A DNA stretch of 64,000 nucleotides, taken from NCBI GenBank assembly GCA_049324535.1, contig JBMOOG010000019.1:186001-250000 (forward strand). The letters run 5' to 3'. The notes beneath the pieces were generated by a model, which saw nothing but the letters and a program-made list of their open reading frames with translations, did no database searches and had not been told where the DNA came from. The position numbers and the translations under genes are program-made. This document shows positions 52,815 through 61,655 of this stretch, piece after piece. Source of the stretch: JBMOOG01 sp049324535. GTDB taxonomy: Bacteria; Pseudomonadota; Alphaproteobacteria; Rhodobacterales; Rhodobacteraceae. Each line of letters starts with the position of its first letter. The first letter of the stretch is position 1.

Positions 52815-53929
52815 GCCCGGACCGGGAACACGAAGCAGCGGTCGCGGCGGATCATCAGCCACATCGCGGTGCCGGGGCGCGGCAGGAACACACCGGGGAC
52901 CGTGGCCTTGAGCAGCGCCCCCCCTTCCTCGGTCTGGAACTCGACCAGGCTCTCGCGCCCGAGGAAGCGGGCGCGGACCACCCGGGCGCGGGCGGCGGTG
53001 CCGTCCTGCGGGGTCGGGCGCGGCCCCTGCCCGTTGCGGTCGAAGTCGATCTTGAGGTGCTGCGGCCGGATCACGATCTCGACCCCGGTGCCATCGGCCA
53101 GGCCGGGGGTCAGGAACTCGCCGAAGGGGGTGCGGGTGAGCGCGCCCTGCACCGTGCCGGTCAGCACGTTGATGTCGGAAAAGAACGCGGCCGCCGCCCG
53201 GTCCACCGGGGCGTTGTAGATGTTGTAGGGCGCGCCGCGCTGGACGATGCGGCCCCCGCGCATGAGCGCGATCTCGTCGGCCATGCGCATCGCCTCGTGC
53301 GGCTCGTGCGTGACCAGAAGGACTGCCGTCCCTTCCTCCTTCAAAAGCGCCAGCGTGTCGTCGCGGATGCCGTCGCGCAGCCGTTCGTCGAGACCCGAGA
53401 AGGGCTCGTCCATCAGCAGGATGCGCGGCCGCGGCGCGAGAGCGCGCGCGAGCGCCACCCTCTGCTGCTCGCCCCCGGACAGCTCGTGCGGGAATTTGGG
53501 CCCGAAGCCCGAAAGCGCCACCCGGTCGAGGAGTTCCTGCACCCTCTCCATGCGCCCCGCCTGCCCGCGCGGCAGGCCGAAGGCGATGTTGTCGGCGACC
53601 GACAGGTGCGGGAAGAGCGCGAAGTCCTGAAACATCAGCCCGATCGAGCGCCGCTCCGGCGGGACGCGGAACACCGTGTCGCAGACGAGGTTGCCGTCCA
53701 CGAAGATGCGCCCCTCGTCCTGCATCTCGACCCCGGCGATCATCCGCAGCGTCGTGGACTTGCCGCAGCCGGACGGCCCCAGAAGGCAGGTCACCTGCCC
53801 CGCGGGGATCTCGAGCGACACGTCCGAGACCACCGCCCGCCCGTCGAAGCGCCGCGTCAGCCCCTCGACCTTCAGCCGCGACGGGGCGTCGGCCGGGGTC
53901 TGCGGTTCGGCGAGGCGGGGCAGGTTCAC
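52811..53929 (-). CDS. Orphan ABC transporter ATP-binding protein (FbpC/PotA-type)
   Basis: 372 residues. Walker A GPSGCGKST, signature LSGGEQQRVALARAL, Walker B ILLMDEPFSGLDERL, and a C-terminal TOBE_2-type region. Closest by look to iron(III) or spermidine importers (FbpC-like). No permease or binding protein gene accompanies it. Confidence 0.88.
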   Translation of the reverse strand: MNLPRLAEPQTPADAPSRLKVEGLTRRFDGRAVVSDVSLEIPAGQVTCLLGPSGCGKSTTLRMIAGVEMQDEGRIFVDGNLVCDTVFRVPPERRSIGLMFQDFALFPHLSVADNIAFGLPRGQAGRMERVQELLDRVALSGFGPKFPHELSGGEQQRVALARALAPRPRILLMDEPFSGLDERLRDGIRDDTLALLKEEGTAVLLVTHEPHEAMRMADEIALMRGGRIVQRGAPYNIYNAPVDRAAAAFFSDINVLTGTVQGALTRTPFGEFLTPGLADGTGVEIVIRPQHLKIDFDRNGQGPRPTPQDGTAARARVVRARFLGRESLVEFQTEEGGALLKATVPGVFLPRPGTAMWLMIRRDRCFVFPVRA

Positions 53930-54002
53930 GCGAAGGGCCCGATGGCTGATGATTTCGGTCGGGTTTGACTATCAGCCCCGCAGCCCGCCCGCAAGGCTGG
54001 CG

Positions 54003-54416
54003 TCAGGGGCCCCTGCGGACGCCGGCCGGGGCCGCGGCCTCGACCGGCTGCCAGACCGGCGGGCCGATCACCGCGCCCGCGACCGGATCGACGCAGAACC
54101 AGTTCCCGCCGCCGGCCGGCTGGTCATGGCGGCGCGACGGGGCGAGGCCGGCGAAATGGCACAGGATCAGCGTGCCCACGCCGCCGTGTCCGACGACCAG
54201 CGTATCGCCGTCCGGACCCTCGGCCAGCGCCCGCCGCAGGTCGGCCAGCACCCGGGCCTGCGCGGCCCGGGCGGTCTCCCAGCCGTCCGCGCTCAGGTCC
54301 GGTTCGGCGAAGAACCGGTGGGCCAGCGCCTCGTGCCGGTTGTGGGGCACGCAGTCCGGGACCGGCACGGCGGGATCGATCCTCACCTGCGGATGGCTGA
54401 GATACCAGAGCCGCAC
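54003..54416 (-). CDS. Shortened histidine-phosphatase-family protein
   Basis: 137 residues. N-terminus RLWYLSHPQVRIDPAVPVP replaces the Arg-His-Gly motif by Ser-His-Pro, a variant seen in a subgroup, and VVGHGGVG gives the second His. Relative to the usual 180-200 residues, the segment between PVPD and NRHEALAHRFFAEP appears to be missing about 50 residues. It may be an internal in-frame deletion. The gene lies 3 nt after the SDR stop in one operon. Confidence 0.6.
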   Translation of the reverse strand: MRLWYLSHPQVRIDPAVPVPDCVPHNRHEALAHRFFAEPDLSADGWETARAAQARVLADLRRALAEGPDGDTLVVGHGGVGTLILCHFAGLAPSRRHDQPAGGGNWFCVDPVAGAVIGPPVWQPVEAAAPAGVRRGP

Positions 54417-54419
54417 CGG

Positions 54420-55199
54420 TCAGAGCGTGCTGTTGGTCGCGCCACCATCCAGAAGGATGTTCTGGCCCACGATGAACCCGGCATGGACCGAGCAGAGGAA
54501 GGCGCAGGTCGCGCCGAACTCGGCGGCGGTTCCGTAGCGGCGCACCGGGATCGTCGCCTCGCGCCGGGCCCGGGCCTCGTCGAGGCTGATGCCCGCCGCC
54601 TCGGCCACGCCGCGGTCCAGCGCGACCGAGCGATCGGTGGCGTGGATGCCGGGCAGCAAGTTGTTGATGGTGACGCCCGACGACGCCACCTGGCGGGCCG
54701 TGCCCGCGACAAAGCCGGTAAGCCCCGCGCGCGCGGCGTTCGACAGGCCGAGCTGCGCAATCGGAGCCTTGACCGACTGGCTGGTGATGTTGACCACGCG
54801 CCCCCAGCCCCGCGCCATCATCGCGGGCAGCAGCGCCTGCATCAGCGCGATCGGGGTCAGCATGTTGGCGTCGAGCGCGCGGACGAAGTCGTCGCGCGAC
54901 CAGTCCGACCAGAGCCCGGGCGGCGGCCCGCCGGCGTTCGTCACCAGAATGTCGACCGCCCCCGCCTGGGCCAGCACATGCGCCCGCCCGTCCGGATCGG
55001 TGATGTCGGCCGCAACCGGCACCACCGGCACGCGGTGCCGGGCCGCGATCTCGGCCGCCGCCGCCTCGAGCGCATCCGCACCGCGCGCGTTCAGCACGAG
55101 CTCGACGCCCGCCGCCGCCAGCGCCTCGGCGCAGCCCCGGCCCAGCCCCTTCGACCCGGCGCAGACCAGTGCCCGCTTGCCCGAAATGCCCAGATCCAT
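54420..55199 (-). CDS. Atypical SDR-family oxidoreductase (SxxxR in place of YxxxK)
   Basis: 259 residues from the ATG at 55199 (GGAGG upstream). Cofactor turn AGSKGLGRGCAEALA, NAGGPPP, and C-terminal IVGQNILLDGGATN follow 3-oxoacyl-ACP-reductase-like SDRs. At the active site it reads LSNAARAGL, giving Ser-x3-Arg where Tyr-x3-Lys is expected. Similar to the SDR at 16027. Substrate unknown. Divergent from the Hint-domain gene. Confidence 0.85.
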   Translation of the reverse strand: MDLGISGKRALVCAGSKGLGRGCAEALAAAGVELVLNARGADALEAAAAEIAARHRVPVVPVAADITDPDGRAHVLAQAGAVDILVTNAGGPPPGLWSDWSRDDFVRALDANMLTPIALMQALLPAMMARGWGRVVNITSQSVKAPIAQLGLSNAARAGLTGFVAGTARQVASSGVTINNLLPGIHATDRSVALDRGVAEAAGISLDEARARREATIPVRRYGTAAEFGATCAFLCSVHAGFIVGQNILLDGGATNSTL

Positions 55200-55341
55200 G
55201 GTGTCGTTCCTCCGCAAGTTGCCGCTCCAACCGGCCTATCATCTTCCCGGAGTGGGAAACAGCGCCGGAATTTCCCCGTGCGTTGACGCCCGCGCGAAAG
55301 CCCTGATAAGCCGCACAGAAGCCCCGCGCGCACAGGTGAGC

Positions 55342-56295
55342 ATGACCTCTCCGACCGACGACCCGCCCGGATTTGCCGCCTATGCCTATCTCGCCGACGC
55401 GATCTGGGTCGTGTCGGGCGTCAATCACGGGGAACCGGTGGCCGGGGCCGACCGGATCGCGCCGGGCGACATCTACCGTCTGGACGCCTCGGCACGCCCG
55501 CTGCGCCTGATGCTGCGTCGCCGCGCCAGCGCCTACGAGGTGGCGGCCGGCTCGGCCATCGGCCGGGTCGGCGATCCGGTCGCGGTCATCGCGACGCTCA
55601 CCCTGATGACCGCCGACGGCGGCCGGGTGGATGTGCTGATCCTGCGCCACGAACCCGGCGGCGGGCTTTTCGCCCTGCCGCTGGCGCCGATGTCGCCGCG
55701 CACCGACTACACGCTGATCGAGGCGCGCGCCGATGCGGCCGACCTCGCGCTGGCCGACCTGCTCTGCGTGGCCTTCGCCGCCGGCACCACCATCACCATG
55801 GCCGACGGCCAGAGCCGCCCGATCGAGACCCTGCGCCAGGGCGACCTCGTCCTGACCCGCGACAGCGGCCCGCAGCCGGTGCGCTGGATCGGCCAGGTGA
55901 CGATGCGCGCCCAGGGCGCCCTCGCGCCGGTGGTGATCTCGGCCGGGACGCTCGGCAATGTCGGCGACCTCGTGGTCAGCCCGCATCACCGCATCTTCCT
56001 CTACCGCCGGCAGACGGGGCTGAGCGGCCCCGGCGAGGCGCTGGTGCAGGCGCGCTACCTCGTCGACGACGACCGGATCTGGCGGCGCGAGGGCGGGTTC
56101 GTCGACTACTTCAGCCTCATCTTCGACCGCCACGAGGTGATCTTCGCCGAAGGCGTCGCGAGCGAAAGCCTGATGGTGAACGAGGCCACGGTCGCGCGGC
56201 TGCCCGCAGAACTGGCCGAGGAACTGCGCGCCCGCTTTCCCGGCCTGCGGCACCGGCCGCATTTCGGCAGCGACCGGATCGACGGGCGGAGCTGA
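55342..56295 (+). CDS. Hint-domain (hedgehog/intein-type) protein
   Basis: 317 residues from the ATG at 55342. An N-terminal region of about 140 residues with no recognised motif precedes a Hint domain: AGTTITMADGQSRPIETLRQGD, LTRDSGPQPVRWIG and LVVSPHHRIFLYRR. The residue expected as first Cys (C-F-x-x-G-T) is Ala145, so self-cleavage is doubtful. Hint proteins are common in Rhodobacteraceae and often accompany secreted RTX proteins; none is adjacent. Confidence 0.85.
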   Translation: MTSPTDDPPGFAAYAYLADAIWVVSGVNHGEPVAGADRIAPGDIYRLDASARPLRLMLRRRASAYEVAAGSAIGRVGDPVAVIATLTLMTADGGRVDVLILRHEPGGGLFALPLAPMSPRTDYTLIEARADAADLALADLLCVAFAAGTTITMADGQSRPIETLRQGDLVLTRDSGPQPVRWIGQVTMRAQGALAPVVISAGTLGNVGDLVVSPHHRIFLYRRQTGLSGPGEALVQARYLVDDDRIWRREGGFVDYFSLIFDRHEVIFAEGVASESLMVNEATVARLPAELAEELRARFPGLRHRPHFGSDRIDGRS

Positions 56296-56312
56296 TCCCC
56301 CGCCCGCCGGCG

Positions 56313-56816
56313 CTAGCGCGCGAGGCGGCCGCGCACGAGGATCTCGCCCCGGTGGTGTCCGGCAGAGGCGGTCTGATAGTCGAACTGGACGGCGCGAAGC
56401 CGGCGTGGTGCCGAGACCAGATCGGTGCCCTTCGAGCATTCGCCCTGCGAGAGCGTCGGCGGCACGACCAGCCGCTGCCAGCGGCCGTCGCCGAACTGCA
56501 CCCGGGCGTCGCGGATGCGGATCGTGTCCTTGAGCGCGCAGACCGAGACCGACACGAACCGCCGGTTGTCGGGGATCGCGCGGCGGTCGCGCTCGGGCCG
56601 GTCGCCGACCTTCAGGGCCAGAAGGCTCGTCCAGGTCCGCGCCTGAAGAAAGTCGATCCCGGAGAGGACCGGCGCGCCGGCCGACGTGCTGGCCGACGTG
56701 CTGGCCGCCGCCGGATCCGGCAGTGCCGAGGCCGACCCCGGATGCGGCGCCTGCGCGGCGACCTGGCCGGGTCCGGTCAGCAGAAGTGCCAGTGCGGCGC
56801 AGCGGGCAAGCAGCAT
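56313..56816 (-). CDS. Secreted hypothetical protein
   Basis: 167 residues with a signal peptide (LARCAALALLLTGPGQVAAQ). A low-complexity Ala/Ser/Thr linker (about 35-50; the DNA has a near-perfect 12-bp tandem repeat at 56682-56705) precedes a single domain of about 110 residues with two Cys (CALKD and GECSKG), likely a disulfide, and beta-strand character. Convergent with the Hint gene. Function not recognised. Confidence 0.6.
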   Translation of the reverse strand: MLLARCAALALLLTGPGQVAAQAPHPGSASALPDPAAASTSASTSAGAPVLSGIDFLQARTWTSLLALKVGDRPERDRRAIPDNRRFVSVSVCALKDTIRIRDARVQFGDGRWQRLVVPPTLSQGECSKGTDLVSAPRRLRAVQFDYQTASAGHHRGEILVRGRLAR

Positions 56817-57019
56817 GGTGTCCTCCCTGCGGGGACCGCGTCCGGCCGCCGGCCGGCCCGCGGCTCTGGGCGCCCCGGCGCGGAACCGCTCCGCCCGGTG
56901 CCCCGTGCCCGATCCTGGGCGCAGTCCGCCGGCATTGCAACGGCCGTCCTGCGGCCGGTAACCCGCCCGCTTGCCCCGCCCGCTTGCCCGGCCCCCGCCC
57001 CTGCCCTATACCGCCGCGC

Positions 57020-58615
57020 ATGTCCCAGAACCGCGCCCCCCTGCCGCCCGAGATCGCCCGACGCCGGACCTTCGCGATCATCTCGCACCCCGACGCCGGC
57101 AAGACCACGCTGACCGAGAAGTTCCTCCTGTTCGGGGGCGCGATCCAGCTGGCGGGCCAGGTGCGCGCCAAGGGCGAGGCCCGGCGCACGCGGTCGGACT
57201 TCATGAAGCTCGAACAGGAACGCGGCATCTCGGTCTCGGCCTCGGCCATGTCCTTCGACTACCGCGAGTGGCGGTTCAACCTGGTCGACACGCCCGGCCA
57301 CTCGGATTTCTCGGAAGACACCTACCGCACGCTGACCGCCGTCGACGCCGCGATCATGGTGATCGACGGGGCCAAGGGCGTGGAAAGCCAGACCCGCAAG
57401 CTCTTCGAGGTCTGCCGCCTGCGCGACCTGCCGATCCTGACCTTCTGCAACAAGATGGACCGCGAAAGCCGCGACACCTTCGCGATCATCGACGAGATCC
57501 AGGAAAACCTCGCGATCGACGTGGCGCCAGCGTCCTGGCCGATCGGGATGGGGCGCGACTTCCTCGGCTGCTACGACCTGCTCCACGACCGGCTGGAGCT
57601 CATGGACCGCGCGGACCGCAACCGGGTCGCGGAATCGATCAAGATCGCGGGTCTCGACGATCCGACGCTGGCCGACCACGTGCCGGCCGACCTGCTCGCG
57701 ACGCTGCGCGAAGAACTGGAGATGGCGCGCGGGCTCCTGCCCGCCTTCGACCGCAAGGCCTTCCTCGAAGGGCACCTGACCCCGATCTGGTTCGGCTCGG
57801 CCATCAACTCCTTCGGCGTGAAGGAACTGATGGACGGCATGGGCGAGGCCGGCCCCGAGCCGCAGCCCCAGCGCGCGGCCGAACGCGAGGTCGCACCCGA
57901 GGAGCCGACGGTCGCGGGCTTCGTCTTCAAGGTCCAGGCCAACATGGACCCCAAGCACCGCGACCGCGTGGCCTTCGTGCGGCTCGCCTCGGGCCATTTC
58001 GAGCGCGGCATGAAGCTTTTCCACGTGCGCTCGAAGAAGCCGATGGCGGTGTCGAACCCGGTGCTGTTCCTCGCGGCCGACCGCGAACTCGCCGAGGAGG
58101 CCTGGGCCGGCGACATCATCGGCATCCCGAACCACGGCCAGCTGCGCATCGGCGACGCGCTGACCGAGGGCGAGAGCCTGCGCTTCACCGGCATCCCCTC
58201 CTTCGCGCCCGAGCTTCTGCAGACCGTGCGCGCGACCGACCCGATGAAGGCCAAGCACCTCGAGAAGGCGCTGATGCAGTTCGCCGAGGAGGGCGCGGCC
58301 AAGGTGTTCAAGCCGATGATCGGCTCGGGCTTCATCGTCGGCGTCGTCGGCGCGCTGCAGTTCGAGGTGCTCGCCTCGCGCATCGAGACCGAATACGGCA
58401 TCCCGGTGCGCTTCGAGCCCAGCCAGTTCACCTCGGCCCGCTGGGTCACGGGCCCCGTGGAGGACGTCGATCGCTTCGTCGGCCAGAACAAGGGCCACAT
58501 CGCGCAGGACCATGACGGCGACACCGTTTATCTCACCCGCCTGCAATGGGACATCGACCGCATCGGCCGCGACTTCCCCACGCTGAAGCTCAGCGCGACG
58601 CGGGAACTGCACTGA
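57020..58615 (+). CDS. prfC: Peptide chain release factor 3
   Basis: 531 residues from the ATG at 57020. GTPase with P-loop HPDAGKTTL, G3 DTPGHSDF and NKMDRES, then the domains shared by RF3. GTP-dependent recycling of RF1/RF2. It is followed by a GC hairpin. Confidence 0.97.
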   Translation: MSQNRAPLPPEIARRRTFAIISHPDAGKTTLTEKFLLFGGAIQLAGQVRAKGEARRTRSDFMKLEQERGISVSASAMSFDYREWRFNLVDTPGHSDFSEDTYRTLTAVDAAIMVIDGAKGVESQTRKLFEVCRLRDLPILTFCNKMDRESRDTFAIIDEIQENLAIDVAPASWPIGMGRDFLGCYDLLHDRLELMDRADRNRVAESIKIAGLDDPTLADHVPADLLATLREELEMARGLLPAFDRKAFLEGHLTPIWFGSAINSFGVKELMDGMGEAGPEPQPQRAAEREVAPEEPTVAGFVFKVQANMDPKHRDRVAFVRLASGHFERGMKLFHVRSKKPMAVSNPVLFLAADRELAEEAWAGDIIGIPNHGQLRIGDALTEGESLRFTGIPSFAPELLQTVRATDPMKAKHLEKALMQFAEEGAAKVFKPMIGSGFIVGVVGALQFEVLASRIETEYGIPVRFEPSQFTSARWVTGPVEDVDRFVGQNKGHIAQDHDGDTVYLTRLQWDIDRIGRDFPTLKLSATRELH

Positions 58616-58621
58616 CGGTCA

Positions 58622-58756
58622 AGGGGGGCCTTCCGCCCCCCTCTGCGCCTCGCGGCGCATTCACCCCCCCGAGGGTATTGTTGCGAAGAAGAAGACACGG
58701 ACTTTCTTCTTCGCCGAAATACCCGCGGGGAGCGCGAGGGGCAGCCGGCCCCTCGC
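58622..58756. repeat. Dispersed hairpin repeats, inverted pair with GCGAAGAAGAA tails
   Basis: Left arm: AGGGGGGC-cttcc-GCCCCCCT hairpin (58622-58642), a second Gly-rich stretch, GAGGGTATTG core, tail GCGAAGAAGAA (58683-58693). Right arm inverted: TTCTTCTTCGC (58704-58714), AAATACCCGCGGGG core, hairpin GCGAGGGGC-agccg-GCCCCTCGC (58734-58756). The tails are a perfect 11-bp inverted repeat with a 10-nt loop. It separates the convergent prfC and SLAC1-type genes and may terminate both. Confidence 0.7.
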
Positions 58757-58768
58757 CCCGGCCCCCCG

Positions 58769-59743
58769 TCACTCCGGCTGGCAGATCTCGCCGCGCGTGA
58801 TGGCGAGAAGCGTACGCCCGAGAAGGCCCGCGATCACCACCGCGAGCAGCGCGAGAAGGCCGAGCCCGATCCCGCGATGGACCGCCGATTCCGCCTTCTC
58901 GGCGTAGAGGAAGCTCGCGATGGTCAGCGCCGCCAGCGGGAAGGACAGCGCCCAGAAGGACAGCGCGAAGGGCAGCCGCAGGATGCGCGGGGCCTGCACC
59001 AGGACGAGGACGGCAAAGACATAGGCGACCGACAGCAGGACATGGGCGAAGGGATCCACACCCCCCTGCATCCGCACCCAGGCGATGAAGGCCACCGCCG
59101 GCGGCGCGATCAGGATCACCAGCGTCGGCTGGAGCCGGCCGGGCAGCGGATCGTGGAACACCAGCCGGTTGAAGACCAGCGTGAGCAGAACCAGCCAGAA
59201 CACGATCCCGGCCGAGAAGAACAGGTACGACACCTCGACATAGCCCATCTGCACGCCCGCCACCGGCACGATCACGTTGCCGACCGCCGGGATGAACCAG
59301 GCGGGGTTCAGGTGGCCGTGCTGGAAGCTGCGGGTGCCGATCCAGCCGGAGATGACGGCGATGGTCAGCACCGCCTGGAGCGCCGTGCCGGCGACCCAGA
59401 AGCCGAAGGCCGCGCGCGGCCATTCCGCGAGCATCGCCACCGCGATGAGCAGGAGCGACACCGAGACCGTCGGGAAGAAGGCGAGCCGGACCGGGTGATG
59501 CCATTCGGCAAAGACCGCCGGCCAGTGCCGCAGCGCCTTCGCGCCGTAGAGCAGCGCCACGGCGGCCAGGGCGGCAAGGCTCAGCGCGAGCATCGCGTGG
59601 CTTGCGGTAGCGGCGAGGCCGAGCGTCCGCTCGGCGGCGCGCACCGCAAGGGTGAACCCGGCGAGCCCCATGACGGTGGCAAAGAACGTGATCGGGAAAT
59701 GCTCGAGCCGGCTGTGGCCTGCGGTGTGGGGAACGGCGCTCAT
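58769..59743 (-). CDS. SLAC1/TDT-family membrane transporter
   Basis: 324 residues with ten hydrophobic segments. N-terminal HFPITFFATVMGLAGFTLA and internal NPAWFIPAVGNVIVP match the TehA/SLAC1/TDT family, which includes anion channels, tellurite-resistance and sulfite exporters. AAGGAGTCCCGCGC precedes the ATG. It is the third gene of the operon behind DUF5368 and the SQR-like gene. Substrate inferred as a small anion, possibly sulfite or nitrite. Confidence 0.85.
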   Translation of the reverse strand: MSAVPHTAGHSRLEHFPITFFATVMGLAGFTLAVRAAERTLGLAATASHAMLALSLAALAAVALLYGAKALRHWPAVFAEWHHPVRLAFFPTVSVSLLLIAVAMLAEWPRAAFGFWVAGTALQAVLTIAVISGWIGTRSFQHGHLNPAWFIPAVGNVIVPVAGVQMGYVEVSYLFFSAGIVFWLVLLTLVFNRLVFHDPLPGRLQPTLVILIAPPAVAFIAWVRMQGGVDPFAHVLLSVAYVFAVLVLVQAPRILRLPFALSFWALSFPLAALTIASFLYAEKAESAVHRGIGLGLLALLAVVIAGLLGRTLLAITRGEICQPE

Positions 59744-59769
59744 GCGCGGGACTCCTTGGGGGTGTGTGG

Positions 59770-59843
59770 CCCGCGGCGGGATCCGCCGCAGGCGGGGGGT
59801 GTGATGCCCGCGGCGGGGTCCGCCGGAGGCGGGGGGATTGTGG
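59770..59843. repeat. Tandem 37-bp repeat (two copies)
   Basis: Two adjacent 37-bp copies (59770-59806, 59807-59843), each beginning CCCGCGGCGGG and containing GGCGGGGGG, with two mismatches in the first 30 bases. Each copy contains a GGCGG/CCGCC hairpin. It lies between the DUF5368 and SLAC1-type genes on the minus strand. Confidence 0.65.
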
Positions 59844-59887
59844 ACCGCACGCCCGTCTTAGGCGAGCGGCGCCGATGTCGCGCCGGG

Positions 59888-60238
59888 TCAGACCGGCCGC
59901 CGGCCGAACAGCGCCTGCGCCGTGTAGGCGAGGACGGTGAGGCCGACGCCCCCGGCGACCGCGATGCCGATCAGCACGATCACGTCGACCGGCCCGCCGA
60001 TGTCGCTCAGGCGCGAGTTCGTCATGAAGAAGACGAAGGCGATGGCGCCAAGCGCCCCGATCGGCGCGAAGAGCTCGGCCCGCACCAGCCGGCGCGCCTC
60101 GAGCCGGTGATCGCGGACCACCACGTAGAGGAAGGCGGCGGTGACCAGAACCGCGGCCGCCACCATGCCCCAGAACAGCCCTTTGCCGTAGATCTCCTCG
60201 AAGACCGCCAGCAGCATGTCCAGTGTCAGATCCTTCAT
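59888..60238 (-). CDS. DUF5368-domain membrane protein
   Basis: 116 residues with three hydrophobic segments (about residues 20-40, 57-70 and 83-105), of the DUF5368 family. AGGAGACGGAACG precedes the ATG, 12 nt after the SQR-like stop. Function unknown; consistently small membrane protein of an oxidoreductase operon, possibly a redox-related anchor or transporter partner. Confidence 0.8.
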   Translation of the reverse strand: MKDLTLDMLLAVFEEIYGKGLFWGMVAAAVLVTAAFLYVVVRDHRLEARRLVRAELFAPIGALGAIAFVFFMTNSRLSDIGGPVDVIVLIGIAVAGGVGLTVLAYTAQALFGRRPV

Positions 60239-60250
60239 CGTTCCGTCTCC

Positions 60251-61576
60251 TCAGGCGCGACCGCGCAGCATGGCGTTGTAGGTGGCCTTCAGCGCCACCT
60301 CCTTCATAAGCCAGGAAATCCACAGCTCCTCGAGGGGCGCGATCACGCCCGGGAAGCTGGGGGTCAGGTTGTTCCTGTAGTCGAACTCGACCAGCATCGC
60401 CCGGCCGATGCGGGTGATCATCGGGCAGGAGGTGTAGCCGTTGTAGGTCTCGGTGCCTTCGCGGCCCCCGATGGCGGCGACCAGATGATCCTCGACCACC
60501 GGCACCTGCCACTTGACCGAGGCCGCGGTCTTGCCCTTGGGCACGCCGGCCACGTCGCCCAAGGCGAAGATCTCGGGGAAGCGCCGATGCCGGAGCGTTT
60601 CCGGGCTCACCTCGACCCAGCCCTGGTCGGTCCACTTGTCGGCCCAGGGCAGCGGCGAGTTGCGCACCACGTCGGGCGCCCGCATCGGCGGGATGACGTT
60701 GACGAAGTCATAGCCCTCTTCCCGCGTGCCCTCGGGGGTGGCGAAGGTGAGGATCCGGCGGCCGGGGTCGATGGCGGTCAGCGTGTTGTCGAAGGAATAG
60801 CCGATGTCGCGTTCCTCGAACAGCATGCGGATCTTCTCGGAGACGATCGGCACCGAGAAGAAGGCCTTGTTGTTCGAAAGATACTGCACCTCGATCTTGC
60901 CGCGGTTGCCCTTCCGGGTGGCGTAGTCCTCGGTGATGAAGGTGTATTTGAGCGGTGCGCCCGCGCATTTCATTTCCGTGTCCGGGCGGGTGAAGATCGC
61001 CCGGCCGCCCTTGTCGGTGAAGGCATCCATCGCCTCCCAGGTCCGGCGCGCCTGCTCCGGCCCGGCATAGACCGCGCCCACCCCGTCCTTGCCGACCAGA
61101 TCCAGCGAGAAGCCCTCGATCGCGTCCCAGTCGAGCTTGAGCCCGGTCGCGACGATCAGGAAGTCGTAGGGCACCCGGGTGCCGCCGGCGGTCGTCACCG
61201 ACCGCGCCTCCGGGTCGATCTCGGCCGCGGCCTCCTCGACCCAGGTGATGCCCGGGGGCAGCCACTGGCCGGTGGTCGAGACCGAATAGGACGCAGGCTT
61301 CAGCCCGGCCGCGATCAGGGTGAAGCCGGGCTGGTAGAGCTGTTCGCGGCGCGCGTCGATCACCGTGATCTCGGCGCCGTCGAGCCGGCCGACCAGCCGG
61401 TTGACCAGCGCGATCCCGGCCGCACCGGCCCCGACGATCACGATCCGCGCGCGGGTCCTGACCCGCTCGGCGCGCCCGGCCCCGGCCAGCGCGGACAGCG
61501 CCAGCGCGCCCCCGACCAGCCCGAGGACCGCGCGCCGTGTCGCCCCCTGCATCTGTGGCACTCCATCCATCCGCAT
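60251..61576 (-). CDS. Sulfide:quinone oxidoreductase-like flavoprotein with Tat signal
   Basis: 441 residues. A twin-arginine type signal (TRRAVLGLVGGALALSALAG) is followed by FAD motif IVIVGAGAAGIALVNRL (Gly49-Gly54 region), a second dinucleotide region (VATGLKLDW) and SQR/FccB features. Two Cys, Cys204 (MKCAGAPLKY) and Cys384 (YTSCPMI), align with the redox pair of SQR. It may oxidise sulfide or a related reductant at the periplasmic face. It heads an operon with DUF5368 and SLAC1 genes; a divergent Rrf2 gene and two FNR-like boxes adjoin. Confidence 0.85.
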   Translation of the reverse strand: MRMDGVPQMQGATRRAVLGLVGGALALSALAGAGRAERVRTRARIVIVGAGAAGIALVNRLVGRLDGAEITVIDARREQLYQPGFTLIAAGLKPASYSVSTTGQWLPPGITWVEEAAAEIDPEARSVTTAGGTRVPYDFLIVATGLKLDWDAIEGFSLDLVGKDGVGAVYAGPEQARRTWEAMDAFTDKGGRAIFTRPDTEMKCAGAPLKYTFITEDYATRKGNRGKIEVQYLSNNKAFFSVPIVSEKIRMLFEERDIGYSFDNTLTAIDPGRRILTFATPEGTREEGYDFVNVIPPMRAPDVVRNSPLPWADKWTDQGWVEVSPETLRHRRFPEIFALGDVAGVPKGKTAASVKWQVPVVEDHLVAAIGGREGTETYNGYTSCPMITRIGRAMLVEFDYRNNLTPSFPGVIAPLEELWISWLMKEVALKATYNAMLRGRA

Positions 61577-61624
61577 CGACTCCTCCGCTTACATTCAATT
61601 TGTCGCATGTGATGGGCGCGAGAT

Positions 61625-61638
61625 ATGATGCAGATCAA
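61625..61638. promoter_or_regulatory. FNR-like box (proximal to SQR-like gene)
   Basis: ATGAT-GCAG-ATCAA matches the FNR/CRP-type consensus TTGAT-N4-ATCAA with one mismatch. Centre lies about 55 nt upstream of the SQR-like start. FNR, FnrL, NNR or Dnr regulators could bind it. Confidence 0.55.
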
Positions 61639-61655
61639 ATATACATTCTAGCCGT

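Noticed and set aside
61627..61648. NsrR-like half sites GATGCA and TACATTC upstream of the Rrf2 gene
   Set aside because: The two halves are 9 nt apart, not the 7 of the NsrR consensus, and they overlap an FNR-like box; too weak to list.
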